From NCBI GenBank assembly GCA_024742285.1, contig JANSYR010000001.1:744001-808000 (forward strand): a stretch of DNA of 64,000 nucleotides. The letters run 5' to 3'. Made by a program: the position numbers and the translations under genes. Every line of letters starts with the position of its first letter. Within the stretch, counting starts at the first letter, position 1. This document shows, piece after piece, positions 1 to 7,737 of the stretch. Source of the DNA: a bacterium (lineage in GTDB: Bacteria > Myxococcota_A > UBA9160 > UBA4427). Under the pieces are notes generated by a model. The model saw only the letters and a list, made by a program, of their open reading frames with translations. It was not told where the DNA came from and made no database searches.

Positions 1-695
1 CGCGCCCGCTCGATCTCCTCGTCGTTCTGCCCGGTACAGATCATCACCTGGAGCGAGATGGCCAACGCATCGGCCTCCCGTCCGCCGAGGGCGAGACCGC
101 GGTCGAGCGCCGGCAGGGTGAGCTCGGCGAAGGAACGATGGCTACCGAAGGGATGGACGAAGAAGCCGTCCGCCACCTCGCCGCAGACCTCGGTCATGCG
201 CGGACCGACGCCCGCCAGGAAGATGGGCGGAAGCCCGTGCGGGGCGGGCCCCGGATCGAACATCGGCGTCATGAGCGTGTTCGAGTAGATCTCGCCTCGG
301 AAGTCGAGGCGTTCGTCGCTCTCCCAGGCGTTCCAGATCGACTTGATCGCGAGCACCATCTCGCGCATCCGCGTCGCCGGCTTCGACCAGGGCATGTCGA
401 AGCGCTTCTCGATGTGTGGCTTGATCTGCGTCCCCAACCCGAGCAGGAAACGCCCCTTCGAGATCGCCTGCAGGTCCCAGCCGATGTTCGCGAGGATCAT
501 CGGGTTCCGCGCGAAGCCGATCGCGACCGCCGTGTAGAGCTCGATCGTCTCGCTCGCCTTCGCGGCGAGGAGCAGCGGGAAGAAGGGATCGTGGGGCCCC
601 TCGTAGGTGAAGGCGCCGGCATAGCCCTTCGACTCGAGCCGTCGGACCTCGTCTTCGGGCGCGTCGAAGGAATAGAGCGGTGCATCGACCTTCAT
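1..695 (-). CDS. LLM-class F420-type oxidoreductase (partial)
   Basis: The gene runs off the left edge, so only the first 231 or so codons are seen. The product resembles luciferase-like monooxygenases: an early beta strand, a short segment YTAVAIGFARNPM typical of the family, a glycine-rich FLLGLGTQIKPH stretch, and LPPIFLAGVGPRMTEV later on. The pattern is closest to the F420-dependent TIGR03617-type enzymes, which act on unknown organic substrates. The ATG at 693-695 begins MKVDAPLYSF. Family assignment is good; cofactor (F420 rather than FMN) and substrate are inferred. Its 5' end lies 54 nt downstream of nothing shared with it: the next gene upstream, a metallo-hydrolase, is on the same strand and may be co-transcribed. 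Confidence 0.85.
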   Translation of the reverse strand, partial: MKVDAPLYSFDAPEDEVRRLESKGYAGAFTYEGPHDPFFPLLLAAKASETIELYTAVAIGFARNPMILANIGWDLQAISKGRFLLGLGTQIKPHIEKRFDMPWSKPATRMREMVLAIKSIWNAWESDERLDFRGEIYSNTLMTPMFDPGPAPHGLPPIFLAGVGPRMTEVCGEVADGFFVHPFGSHRSFAELTLPALDRGLALGGREADALAISLQVMICTGQNDEEIERA

Positions 696-717
696 CTCGA
701 GAATTCCTATCGCGCCG

Positions 718-1641
718 CTACGGAAGGACGAAGTCTTCGCGGATGGAGGGGTGGGCGTGGGTCCGGTCGTCGTGGGCGACGACGATGTGGACGCCTTCGT
801 CGCTGTCGTAGAGATCGCGCAGGGCGCGGAGCTGGTCGAGCCCCGATTCGCGATCCTCTCCGATGAGCCAGTCCGTGATGAAGCGCGGGCGATAGACGAG
901 CTCGGTGATCGCGTCGAGATTCCAGACCACGTCGCCCACGAAGAGGAGCTCCTTCCCGTCCGCCATCTGGACGAAGACGATCTGGTTGCCCGGTGTGTGC
1001 CCCGCCGCCTGCTTCACGACGATGCCCGGCGCGATCGCGACGGCGCCCCGGGCGTCGAAGGCCAGCGGCTCGACGCCTTCGGCGAGAGCGTCGGGAAACG
1101 ACACCAGGGCGAGCGCCTCCTCGTTCGCGAGCTGTTCCGGGCTCAAGCGAAGACGCGGAGCGAGGGCCTCGGGACGAGGATGGACCGCGGCGCCGCCGAT
1201 GTGATCCGCGTGCTCGTGGGTGATCACGATCTGCTCCGCGGTCTCGAGGGCCCGGACGACGTCGTTCCAGGCGTCTTCGTGATACGGGCCTACGCCGATC
1301 GGCAGCGACTCGTGGGCCGCGCGATCCTGCGCGCTGTCGATCACGACGAAGGATCCGTCGGCGCGCAGCACCTGGAAGACGACGTGACTCATCGGCACGC
1401 CCTCCCACGATCGCCCCGCCATCATGAACGCCCCGGGCATCTCCGCTTCACCGACCAGCGCGCGCCGGAGCTCGCTCGGCCGATCCCCCGGCAGACTCGA
1501 CGCGAGCGTGCGGAGATGGTCCAGGGCGAGATCGTAGTTGGAGGTGTCGGGCACCGGCTCGCTGCCGAGCGGCGAGCAGCCCGCGAGCGGAAGCACGATC
1601 AGCAGGAGCAGACGGACGAGGAGACTTCGGGTCGCTTGCAT
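718..1641 (-). CDS. MBL-fold metallo-hydrolase, probable lipoprotein
   Basis: A 307-residue protein with a lipoprotein signal peptide: hydrophobic residues 7-20 end in LPLAGC with the lipidated cysteine at 22. The zinc motif THEHADHIGG supplies H142, H144, D146 and H147, the HxHxDH signature of the metallo-beta-lactamase superfamily. Further down, GHTPGNQI, a GDVVWNLD segment and a late AHDDRTHA carry the remaining metal ligands. It is probably a membrane-anchored periplasmic hydrolase; lactonase, glyoxalase or other hydrolase roles cannot be separated. It ends 22 nt before the LLM oxidoreductase start, which suggests one transcript. Confidence 0.88.
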   Translation of the reverse strand: MQATRSLLVRLLLLIVLPLAGCSPLGSEPVPDTSNYDLALDHLRTLASSLPGDRPSELRRALVGEAEMPGAFMMAGRSWEGVPMSHVVFQVLRADGSFVVIDSAQDRAAHESLPIGVGPYHEDAWNDVVRALETAEQIVITHEHADHIGGAAVHPRPEALAPRLRLSPEQLANEEALALVSFPDALAEGVEPLAFDARGAVAIAPGIVVKQAAGHTPGNQIVFVQMADGKELLFVGDVVWNLDAITELVYRPRFITDWLIGEDRESGLDQLRALRDLYDSDEGVHIVVAHDDRTHAHPSIREDFVLP

Positions 1642-1694
1642 GGCGACACTCTAGCCATCCCGGCCCGCCCGTACCTGCGAGGCGCCGCTGGCGA

Positions 1695-3128
1695 CTAGAG
1701 CGGGGGATGCTTCGTGTGGAAATCCGTCGCGTCCTGATAGGCCGCGCCGAGCGCGAGGAGCTTCGATTCCTCGAGCTTCGCCCCCACGAGCTGAAACCCG
1801 ATCGGCGCGCCCTCGTCGTCGAATCCGCCGCACATCGTGAGCGACGGCGAGCCGGACATGTTGAAGGGGCCGGTGAAGCGCATCGCCGCTCCACCGTTGG
1901 GAAGCAGCTCGGGACTGCCGAGGTTCGCATCCGCCGGGAAGGGTCCCGGGATCACCGGCGCCAGAACCGCGTCGAGTCCCTCCGACGCGCCCGCGGGCGT
2001 CGTCGCCGACCCCGCCTCGAAGCACGCTTCGAATCGCCGCGTCCAGGCCGTGCGCTCGCGCCATGCCTTCGCCACGTCGAGGGCAGAGGACCCACGACCC
2101 AGCTCGATCACCTGAGAGAGCCCCTCCCCGTACTCGTCCTTCCGACTCGGATAGGTCTCCGCATGGGCGTTCGCGATCTCCGGCGCGCCGAGGAAGATCC
2201 AGAACCCGATCGCGGGGGTGTAGTCCGGGAGCGTGAACTCCACGATCTCGGCACCGAGGGAGCGATACACCTCGAGGGCCCGTCGCGCGGCCTCGGCCAC
2301 GAAGGGCGCGACGCCGTCTTCGGCGTATCGCGGATCGAAGCCGATCCGCAGGCCGCGGGCCGACGGCGACGCGGGAATCGGCGTGGGCTCTGGGTTGTAG
2401 GCGAGGCTCCACGGGTCGCCCGGATCGTGACCGCACAGGACGCCGAAGGCGAGCGCGGCGTCGCGGGCCGATCGGGCCATCGGTCCGATGTGATCGAGGG
2501 AGTCGGCGAGCGGCTGGACGCCTCGGATCGAGACGCGGCCGTGGGTCGGCTTGAGACCCGACAGACCGCAGGCCGCGCTCGGGTATCGGATCGAACCGCC
2601 GGTGTCGGTGCCGAGGGCGAGGGTGCAGAGTCCGGCCGCGACGGCGACGCCCGATCCGCTCGAGGAGATCCCCGTCCAGCGTTCGGCGTTCCAGGGATTC
2701 TTCGGGGGGACGACGCTCGGATGGTGCTCGACGAACGCGCCCTCGGTCATCTTGACCTTGCCGAGCACGACGGCACCCGCCGCCTCGAGTCGATCGACCA
2801 CCTCGGCGTTCGCCTTGGCGGGGGTCGCGCCGAGGGCGGTGGTGCCCGCCTTCGTCGGTTCGCCGGCGACGTCACAGAGATCCTTGAGTGCGACGGTCAC
2901 GCCATGGAGCGGTCCCATCGCCTCGCCCTTCGCGCGCGCCTCGTCGAGACGATCGGCCCGGGCCCGCGCGCGCTCGGGATACACGAAGGAGTAGGCCTGG
3001 AGACCCGGGTCGAGGCGCTCGATCCGGGCGAGGAACGCGTCGGTGATGTCGCGGGCGCCGAGCGTGCCCTTGGCGATCGCGCCCCGGAGCGCAGGGATGT
3101 CCTGCCAGACGATCTCTTCTTCGGTCAT
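1695..3128 (-). CDS. Amidase (amidase signature family)
   Basis: A 477-residue amidase-signature enzyme, hydrolysing a C-N amide bond in the cytoplasm. The Ser-cisSer-Lys triad is visible: K82 in TVALKDLCD, the cis-serine at about S155 in GISSSGSG, and the nucleophile S179 in DTGGSIR. Length matches single-domain amidases and GatA-like proteins. It is not likely to be GatA itself, because no gatB or gatC lies nearby. It sits 53 nt upstream of the metallo-hydrolase gene and about 50 nt downstream of the sensor kinase, all on minus. Substrate unknown. Confidence 0.92.
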   Translation of the reverse strand: MTEEEIVWQDIPALRGAIAKGTLGARDITDAFLARIERLDPGLQAYSFVYPERARARADRLDEARAKGEAMGPLHGVTVALKDLCDVAGEPTKAGTTALGATPAKANAEVVDRLEAAGAVVLGKVKMTEGAFVEHHPSVVPPKNPWNAERWTGISSSGSGVAVAAGLCTLALGTDTGGSIRYPSAACGLSGLKPTHGRVSIRGVQPLADSLDHIGPMARSARDAALAFGVLCGHDPGDPWSLAYNPEPTPIPASPSARGLRIGFDPRYAEDGVAPFVAEAARRALEVYRSLGAEIVEFTLPDYTPAIGFWIFLGAPEIANAHAETYPSRKDEYGEGLSQVIELGRGSSALDVAKAWRERTAWTRRFEACFEAGSATTPAGASEGLDAVLAPVIPGPFPADANLGSPELLPNGGAAMRFTGPFNMSGSPSLTMCGGFDDEGAPIGFQLVGAKLEESKLLALGAAYQDATDFHTKHPPL

Positions 3129-3179
3129 GGGTGGGAGCCTCCGTGGCCCTCGCCGGTGGGGCGAGAGAGGGGACTCCGA

Positions 3180-4874
3180 TCATGCCACAGGCGGGGCGGC
3201 GGATTCGTCCTCGGCGCCGGCCGACGGCGGCGACCACGGAAGCCAGAGGGAGAAGCAGGCCCCGCCGTCCTCGCGATTCGCTGCCGACAGATCCCCCCCG
3301 AGCTGTCGCGCGAGGTCGTAGCTGAGTGAGAGGCCGAGCCCCGTCCCCTTCGGCTTCGTCGTGAAGAAGGGATCGAAGATCCGGGGCAGCAGGGAGTCGG
3401 AGATGCCGGGCCCGCGGTCGGCGATGCGGACGAGCGCGCCCGATTCCCGAGCCTCCAGGAAGACCTCGACGTTCGGTGACTCCGGATCGGACTGGATCGC
3501 GTTCAGCAGGAGGTTCACGAGGATCTGGAACACCGCCGTCTCGATCGAGATGATCGCGAGCCGTGCGTCGCCGGCCAGCCGGATCGCCGTACTCGGCTGT
3601 CCGATCGAAGCGATGGCGGCGGCCTGCTTCACCGAACGGACGAGGTCGATCTCGATGGCGGTCGCGGAGAGATCCGGCGTCCGCGAGAAGGTCTTGAGCC
3701 GCTGGACGAGCTGCCGGATGCGCTCGACGCCCTCCTGGGTCTCCTCGATCACACACGACATGTCGTCGACGCCTTCGCGCAGCGCCTCGTCGAGATGGGG
3801 GCGCACCTCCGGAGCCGCGAGCATCTTCGCGGTCTCGTCGAGGGAGGAGAGGTTCGCCTGGATGAAGGCCAGCGGATTGTTGACTTCGTGGGCGATGCCC
3901 GCGGTGAGCGATCCGAGCGCTTCGAGGCGGCCGCCCAGCTCCAGCCGTCGGCGCGACGACTCGGCCTCGGTTCGGTCGGTCAGGATCAGAGCGTGGCCGG
4001 TCACGCCGAAGCGACCGGAGAGGGCGATGCCGCGCGTCTCGATCACGGCGTCGGGACGCTGCTGCGCGGCAGCGACGGCTTCCGGAAGGAGCAGACCCTG
4101 CAGCTGATCGAGCTCGGAGAGACGTGCCGCCGCGTGGTTCGCGCTCACGATTCGACCGTCCGGATCCGCCACGATCACGCCGACGTCGAGCTGGTCGATC
4201 ACGTCGGAGCGGTCCGCCGAGAGATTCGTGGCGAGACCGGCCTCGAGCGCGGCCAACCAGATCACCAGAGCCGAAGGGCCGAGGGCCACGGCGGTCCAAT
4301 CGGACTCGGTCACCCGGAAGTAGTAGAGCAGGTTCACCACCATCGGGACCGCGACACCCGAGGCGAGGGTCACCATCGCCGGCACGCTCGTCCGACCGAT
4401 CCGGAGCGCCGCCCGCAGGAAGTAGCCGGTCCCGGCCAGACAGAGCAGGTACTGGTGGTTCATGAAGAGCTCGAACCACGGCCCGTGCTGGGGGGGCTTC
4501 GCCTCCCACGCGACGAAGCGGACGGCTCGATCCCAGTAGAGACAGGAGTAGAAGAAGGCTGGCGTCGCGAAGGCGAGCACGACCCGTCGCGGATCGCGCC
4601 GATACCAGTCCGGCGCGGCCGCGCGGGCGCCGAGCCAGAACCACGCTGCGGGCAGACCGGCGGCGGCAAGAAAGAATCCCCGTCGCGCCCAGCGGATCTC
4701 GGCGGGCGAGGTGGCCAGCGAGATCATGATCTCGCCGGCGGCCCAGAGGGCGATCAGGACGCCGAAGAGCGCGAACGCGCGGCTGCCGAACCCCACGGAT
4801 GGGCGTTGGATCGAACCGATGGCGATCCAGCCCGCCACGAAGATCGTCAGCGTGAGTCCGAGGGTCGAGATCAT
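3180..4874 (-). CDS. Membrane sensor histidine kinase with 7TM N-terminus
   Basis: A 564-residue kinase. Residues 1-215 form about seven membrane helices like the HisKA_7TM sensor region; residues 225-305 are a PAS-like domain (VGVIVADPDG, then SANHAAARLSEL); the phospho-acceptor helix has H329 in LTAGIAHEVNNP; the C-terminus is an HATPase domain with DRGPGI and a GLGLSL ATP lid. The ATG at 4872-4874 was chosen because the reading frame upstream is Arg-rich and overlaps the divergent yheU promoter region. No response regulator gene is adjacent, so the partner is unknown; the NtrC-type regulator at 59.4-60.9 kb is only one possibility. Confidence 0.9.
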   Translation of the reverse strand: MISTLGLTLTIFVAGWIAIGSIQRPSVGFGSRAFALFGVLIALWAAGEIMISLATSPAEIRWARRGFFLAAAGLPAAWFWLGARAAAPDWYRRDPRRVVLAFATPAFFYSCLYWDRAVRFVAWEAKPPQHGPWFELFMNHQYLLCLAGTGYFLRAALRIGRTSVPAMVTLASGVAVPMVVNLLYYFRVTESDWTAVALGPSALVIWLAALEAGLATNLSADRSDVIDQLDVGVIVADPDGRIVSANHAAARLSELDQLQGLLLPEAVAAAQQRPDAVIETRGIALSGRFGVTGHALILTDRTEAESSRRRLELGGRLEALGSLTAGIAHEVNNPLAFIQANLSSLDETAKMLAAPEVRPHLDEALREGVDDMSCVIEETQEGVERIRQLVQRLKTFSRTPDLSATAIEIDLVRSVKQAAAIASIGQPSTAIRLAGDARLAIISIETAVFQILVNLLLNAIQSDPESPNVEVFLEARESGALVRIADRGPGISDSLLPRIFDPFFTTKPKGTGLGLSLSYDLARQLGGDLSAANREDGGACFSLWLPWSPPSAGAEDESAAPPVA

Positions 4875-4946
4875 CGCCTCTCGAATCGGCAACTCCGCCC
4901 GGTAACGCGAGCGGGAAGAGAGGACTTGCGGCTTCGCGGGTTCAAC

Positions 4947-4966
4947 TCGTGTGTAAATACACCCGA
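4947..4966. promoter_or_regulatory. Inverted repeat in divergent kinase/yheU promoter region
   Basis: The arms TCGTGTGT and ACACCCGA pair at 7 of 8 positions around AAAT. It lies between the divergent starts of the kinase (4874, minus) and yheU (5018, plus) and is AT-rich relative to its surroundings, as expected for an operator or promoter core. The overlapping 15-mer at 4957-4971 recurs with one mismatch at 11452-11466, upstream of the cytochrome oxidase operon. The binding protein is unknown. Confidence 0.35.
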
Positions 4967-5017
4967 ATGTGCCGAGTAGACGCCGGCTTGCGGCCGGGAT
5001 CGGGCTACGGTCTCGGC

Positions 5018-5326
5018 ATGGACGACGAACGCTCCGCTCCTGCGCCTCCTTCATCCGCCGAGGGCACGGGCGTCGAGCTCGATCCCGACCAGCTGTCACC
5101 CGGCGCCCTGCGCGGCCTCGTCGAGGAGTACGTGACCCGAGAGGGCACGGACTACGGCCACGGCGACTGGTCTCTCGAAGACAAGGTGGCCCAGGTCTTC
5201 CGCCAACTCGAGTGCGGCGACGCCCGGATCGTCTTCGATCTGGAGCAGGAGAGCGCGAGCATCGTCACCGCGCCGGAGCTCGCGCTCCACGCGCTCGAGC
5301 CGCCGCCCCGCGCGGCCAACGGCTGA
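5018..5326 (+). CDS. yheU: YheU family protein (UPF0270)
   Basis: A 102-residue protein whose core, LSPGALRGLVEEYVTREGTDYG followed by a region reading EDKVAQVFRQLECGDARIVFD, matches the YheU/UPF0270 family by eye. The E. coli protein of this family is about 72 residues; this one has about 25 extra N-terminal and some C-terminal residues, acidic and Pro/Ala-rich. The ATG at 5018 was preferred to a more upstream one at 4949, which would place the promoter region inside the gene. Function of the family is unknown. It is transcribed away from the sensor kinase. Confidence 0.82.
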   Translation: MDDERSAPAPPSSAEGTGVELDPDQLSPGALRGLVEEYVTREGTDYGHGDWSLEDKVAQVFRQLECGDARIVFDLEQESASIVTAPELALHALEPPPRAANG

Positions 5327-5353
5327 TCCCGGGACCGCCGCGCCGGCCGAGCG

Positions 5354-5373
5354 CGGGCGGGCGGGCGGGCGGG
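5354..5373 (+). repeat. Five CGGG units, possible G-quadruplex
   Basis: Five consecutive CGGG units lie between the convergent ends of yheU (5326) and the small membrane protein gene (5411). Runs of GGG separated by one base can fold as a G-quadruplex in DNA or in the yheU transcript; a terminator role is only a guess. Confidence 0.5.
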
Positions 5374-5410
5374 TCACCGACTTCGCACCGACCTGCTCAC
5401 GAGACGGCGT

Positions 5411-5692
5411 CTAGCGCGCCTCGTTTCGAACCGTCGCAGCCGTCGGAGCCGCCTCTTCGCGCTGGGCCTCGAGCTTCTGGATCCGTCGCCAGAGCACCCA
5501 GACGAGCGTCCCGATCGCCGCGAGCGGCATGATCGACATGAAGATCGTCGTCATCAGGAACGCGAACGCGTTCTCCTCGTCCTTCCCCGCCGTGCAAACC
5601 GCACAAGCCGAAGCCACCGAGGGCAGGTGCAACAGCACAGTGGCTACGACCGAAGCGATCGCGAGGGAGTGTCGTCGAAGAATCGTGTCCAT
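5411..5692 (-). CDS. Small CxxC membrane protein at end of cox operon
   Basis: A 93-residue protein not recognised from a named family. Residues 8-29 look like a signal peptide or first membrane helix; CAVC at 30-33 follows directly, then a second helix at about 43-69 (LMTTIFMSIMPLAAIGTLVW) and a charged C-terminal coiled tail. The pair of cysteines just outside the membrane, and position as last gene of the cytochrome oxidase operon, fit a copper-handling or redox role, but that is inference. The ATG at 5690-5692 was chosen because the frame upstream runs through the repeat pair at 5712-5828. Confidence 0.7.
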   Translation of the reverse strand: MDTILRRHSLAIASVVATVLLHLPSVASACAVCTAGKDEENAFAFLMTTIFMSIMPLAAIGTLVWVLWRRIQKLEAQREEAAPTAATVRNEAR

Positions 5693-5711
5693 CACATGAG
5701 CCCCGAGTGAG

Positions 5712-5767
5712 GAAACAGCCCTGAGCTGTCGATCGCGTCGCGATCGACAGCGCGCTCTGCGCGCGTC
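5712..5767 (-). repeat. Gene-end double-hairpin repeat, copy 1
   Basis: A 56-bp unit read on minus as two hairpins followed by CTCAGGGCTGTTTC: first an inverted repeat around GCGCGCAGAGCGCGC, then arms GTCGATCGC and GCGATCGAC. It is tandem with a second copy at 5773-5828, and related copies lie at 46426-46484 and 58648-58702. All follow a stop codon in the sense direction, which suggests transcription termination or mRNA 3'-end protection. Confidence 0.7.
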
Positions 5768-5772
5768 CAAAA

Positions 5773-5828
5773 GAAACAGCCCTGAGCGGTCAGTCGCCCC
5801 GCGACTGACAGCGCGCTCCGCGCGCGTC
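5773..5828 (-). repeat. Gene-end double-hairpin repeat, copy 2
   Basis: A second 56-bp copy adjoining the stop codon of the second CoxIII-like gene (stop at 5828-5830). Arms GTCAGTCGC and GCGACTGAC are compensated relative to copy 1 (GTCGATCGC/GCGATCGAC), so base pairing rather than sequence is kept. The tail CTCAGGGCTGTTTC is identical to copy 1. Confidence 0.7.
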
Positions 5829-6433
5829 TAGAGATAAACGCGCCAGTACACCACCGGCCACGCGCCCACGACGAAATACCAGAAGACCGCCGCCGTCGCG
5901 AGCTGGCTGGGCTGGAGCCATCCCGACATGTGTCGGCGAAGGACGCGGACCATCATGATCAGCGCCGCGATCGCGTGCAGCGCGTGCGTGCCGACGATCA
6001 GGTAGAAGAAGCTGCCGAGGGTCGACGACGTGAGCGTCAGTCCCTGGGCGAGCATCGTCGCCCACTCCCATCCCTGGAACAGGACGAAGAAGGCGCCGAG
6101 TGCGATCGACGCGATCAGCGGCGTCCGCGCCGCGGCACGATCGCTGTCGAAGCGACGCTGGGCCAGGTAGAGGCAGAGGCCCGAGGCGAAGAGCGCCGCC
6201 GTATTGAACGCGGTCTCTTCGATCGGCAGGCGCGGCTGATCCGGCGGCGGCCAGACGAGCGCGGAGGCGCGCACGATCGAGAACGCGCTGATCATGCCCG
6301 AAAAGAACATGATCTCCGTCAGGATGAACAGCGTCATCCCGAGGACACCGTTCGAGATGATCTTCTCTTCGCCGCGTTCGTCCGAGACGAGCCGGACGCT
6401 ACCGGGACGGTTGGGGGAATAGGTGTTGCTCAT
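5828..6433 (-). CDS. Second cytochrome c oxidase subunit III-like protein
   Basis: A 201-residue membrane protein of the heme-copper oxidase subunit III family with about five helices. The family glutamate is seen in LTEIMFFSG, the second motif in GWEWATM, and GTHALHAIAAL in the fourth helix. The last helix reads FWYFVVGAWPVVYW where the neighbouring CoxIII has the canonical YWHFVDVVW, so the conserved His and Asp are gone. It is the second subunit III gene of the operon; it may be an accessory subunit or serve another oxidase such as a quinol-oxidase or NO-reductase partner. Start ATG 6431-6433 follows a GGGAGGA ribosome site. Confidence 0.88.
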   Translation of the reverse strand: MSNTYSPNRPGSVRLVSDERGEEKIISNGVLGMTLFILTEIMFFSGMISAFSIVRASALVWPPPDQPRLPIEETAFNTAALFASGLCLYLAQRRFDSDRAAARTPLIASIALGAFFVLFQGWEWATMLAQGLTLTSSTLGSFFYLIVGTHALHAIAALIMMVRVLRRHMSGWLQPSQLATAAVFWYFVVGAWPVVYWRVYL

Positions 6434-6497
6434 GGGGTCCTCCCGGCTCCCCCCAAGAGCCAGAAATCGAAGCCAGGATTAGGGGGCCACCCGGACT

Positions 6498-6947
6498 CTA
6501 GTGTCCAGCGGCCTCGTGTCCGTCGGTCGCGTGTCCTTCGCCTTCCGCGTGGCCGTCACCGTGCCCTTCGGCGTGGTCTTCGCCGTGGGACGAGACACCG
6601 CTGACCTCCCCGGCGGCGTAGGCGCGCTCGGCCTCGATCCAGGCGGGCTTCTCCCAGTTGGTTCCTCTGTCCTTCATGACGTCCGGCGCGGCGCCGGCGA
6701 AGAAGAGCAGCATGAAGATCAGGCAGGTCACGACCGTGTAGATCACGTAGCGGGGCGTCAGATTGATGTGCATGAAGTGCACGGCAACCATGTACGCCTT
6801 CACGACCGCGATCCCGAAGGCGGTCACGAGCGTCAGCCACTGGATGCCCGCCTCCGGCCCGATGAACGAGACGACGAGGAGGGCCAGGAGCCAGAAGTAG
6901 ATCTTGATGTAGTGGCTGTCGCCGTGTTCTTCTGCGTGGTCACTCAT
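6498..6947 (-). CDS. Cytochrome c oxidase subunit IV, His-rich tail
   Basis: A 149-residue protein of the prokaryotic CoxIV (caa3-type) family: three membrane helices at about 15-33, 38-58 and 68-88, with AVHFMHINLTPRY between the second and third. The N-terminus (MSDHAEEHGDSH) and residues from about 119 onward are rich in His, Gly, Asp and Glu, with seven histidines in the last 30 residues. The tail could bind copper or zinc; this is inferred. It lies 100 nt downstream of coxIII and 64 nt upstream of the second subunit III gene. Confidence 0.88.
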   Translation of the reverse strand: MSDHAEEHGDSHYIKIYFWLLALLVVSFIGPEAGIQWLTLVTAFGIAVVKAYMVAVHFMHINLTPRYVIYTVVTCLIFMLLFFAGAAPDVMKDRGTNWEKPAWIEAERAYAAGEVSGVSSHGEDHAEGHGDGHAEGEGHATDGHEAAGH

Positions 6948-6978
6948 GATGGTGTTCCTTCGAATCCGAGTGCTCGGT

Positions 6979-7056
6979 CGTCTTACTTGGCCGTCTTACT
7001 TGGCCGTCTTACTTGGCCGTCTTACTTGGCCGTCTTACTTGGCCGTCTTACTTGGC
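6979..7056 (-). repeat. Six perfect 13-bp tandem repeats over the coxIII stop
   Basis: Six exact head-to-tail copies of CGTCTTACTTGGC (plus strand). The sixth copy (7044-7056) encodes the last residues and TAA of coxIII (GCC AAG TAA on minus); the other five extend downstream. Because 13 is not a multiple of 3, the TAA occurs in every reading frame. Perfect identity implies recent expansion by replication slippage. Confidence 0.95.
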
Positions 7057-7623
7057 GATGTAGAGGAGCGGGAAGAGGAAGATCCAGACGACATCGACGA
7101 AGTGCCAGTAGATGCCGATGATCTCGACCCGGTGCAGGTGCTCGTTCTTCTTGGCCCAGGAGGCGGTGAAGAGCATGAGCACCATGCCGGCGATGACGTG
7201 GAGCGCGTGGATGCCCGCCGCCGTGTAGTAGAACGACCAGAACGTGTTGGCCGTGATCGTCATGCCGTGGCTGATCTCGTAGCTCCACTCGTACGCCTTG
7301 ACGCAGAGGAAGACGAGGCCGCCGCCGCAGGTCGCGTAGAGCAGGTTCGCGGCCCGCTGGCCGTCACCGCGCTCCGCCGCCTGATGCGCGAGCACCGCTG
7401 CGAGGCTCGAGGTCAGCAGCACGAACGTGTTGAAGAGCCCGATCCAGGGGTTCGTGTTCGCCGCGTAGTCCGCCCAGATGCCGTGGGCGAGGCGGTGCAT
7501 GATGTACGACCCGAGGACGCCGCCGAAAATCACGATTTCCGAGGCGATGATCCACCAGACGGCGAGTCGGGCGGTGGGCATTCCCGCCGTGCTGCGCGTC
7601 GTTGCGATCGGTGTTGCGGACAT
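7048..7623 (-). CDS. ctaE: Cytochrome c oxidase subunit III
   Basis: A 191-residue subunit III of an aa3-type cytochrome c oxidase, with five membrane helices. The family glutamate is in IIASEIVIFGG, GIHALHVIAGM is in the fourth helix, and the C-terminus carries the canonical YWHFVDVVWIFLFPLLYI. It supports proton uptake and stability of CoxI. It lies between coxI and coxIV. The stop codon lies in the last unit of a six-fold 13-bp repeat. Start is ATG 7621-7623. Confidence 0.95.
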   Translation of the reverse strand: MSATPIATTRSTAGMPTARLAVWWIIASEIVIFGGVLGSYIMHRLAHGIWADYAANTNPWIGLFNTFVLLTSSLAAVLAHQAAERGDGQRAANLLYATCGGGLVFLCVKAYEWSYEISHGMTITANTFWSFYYTAAGIHALHVIAGMVLMLFTASWAKKNEHLHRVEIIGIYWHFVDVVWIFLFPLLYIAK

Positions 7624-7701
7624 TCAGTCGTCTCCGTCTTTCTCTCCGTGCCCGTCGGGGCACGTTCATCGATCGGCCCGGGAGCGGCACTCTGGGCGCC
7701 C

Positions 7702-7731
7702 CGAACAACCCTGACGGCCGCGAAGCGGCCA
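7702..7731 (-). terminator. Hairpin after coxI, reduced form of gene-end repeat
   Basis: On minus, eight bases past the coxI stop, GGCCG and CGGCC form a hairpin around CTTCG, followed by TCAGGGTTGTTC. The tail resembles the CTCAGGGCTGTTTC tail of the repeats at 5712-5828, so this may be a degenerate single-hairpin member of that family. It could attenuate transcription or protect the upstream mRNA. Confidence 0.45.
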
Positions 7732-7737
7732 TGCGGA

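Noticed and set aside
138-866. Long open frames opposite or across known genes, many Arg-rich (also 1707-3329, 6946-9207, 20910-23072, 27786-29993, 35898-37886, 46445-49762).
   Set aside because: They lie antisense or in shifted frames to well-supported genes; long open frames are expected by chance in GC-rich DNA, and none has recognisable domains or a ribosome site.
3180-5099. An N-terminal extension of the 7TM kinase by 75 residues.
   Set aside because: The extension is Arg-rich, overlaps the divergent yheU region and the inverted repeat at 4947-4966, and the ATG at 4874 begins the first membrane helix.
6979-7056. CRISPR array.
   Set aside because: Units are 13 bp and contiguous with no spacers; this is a tandem repeat.
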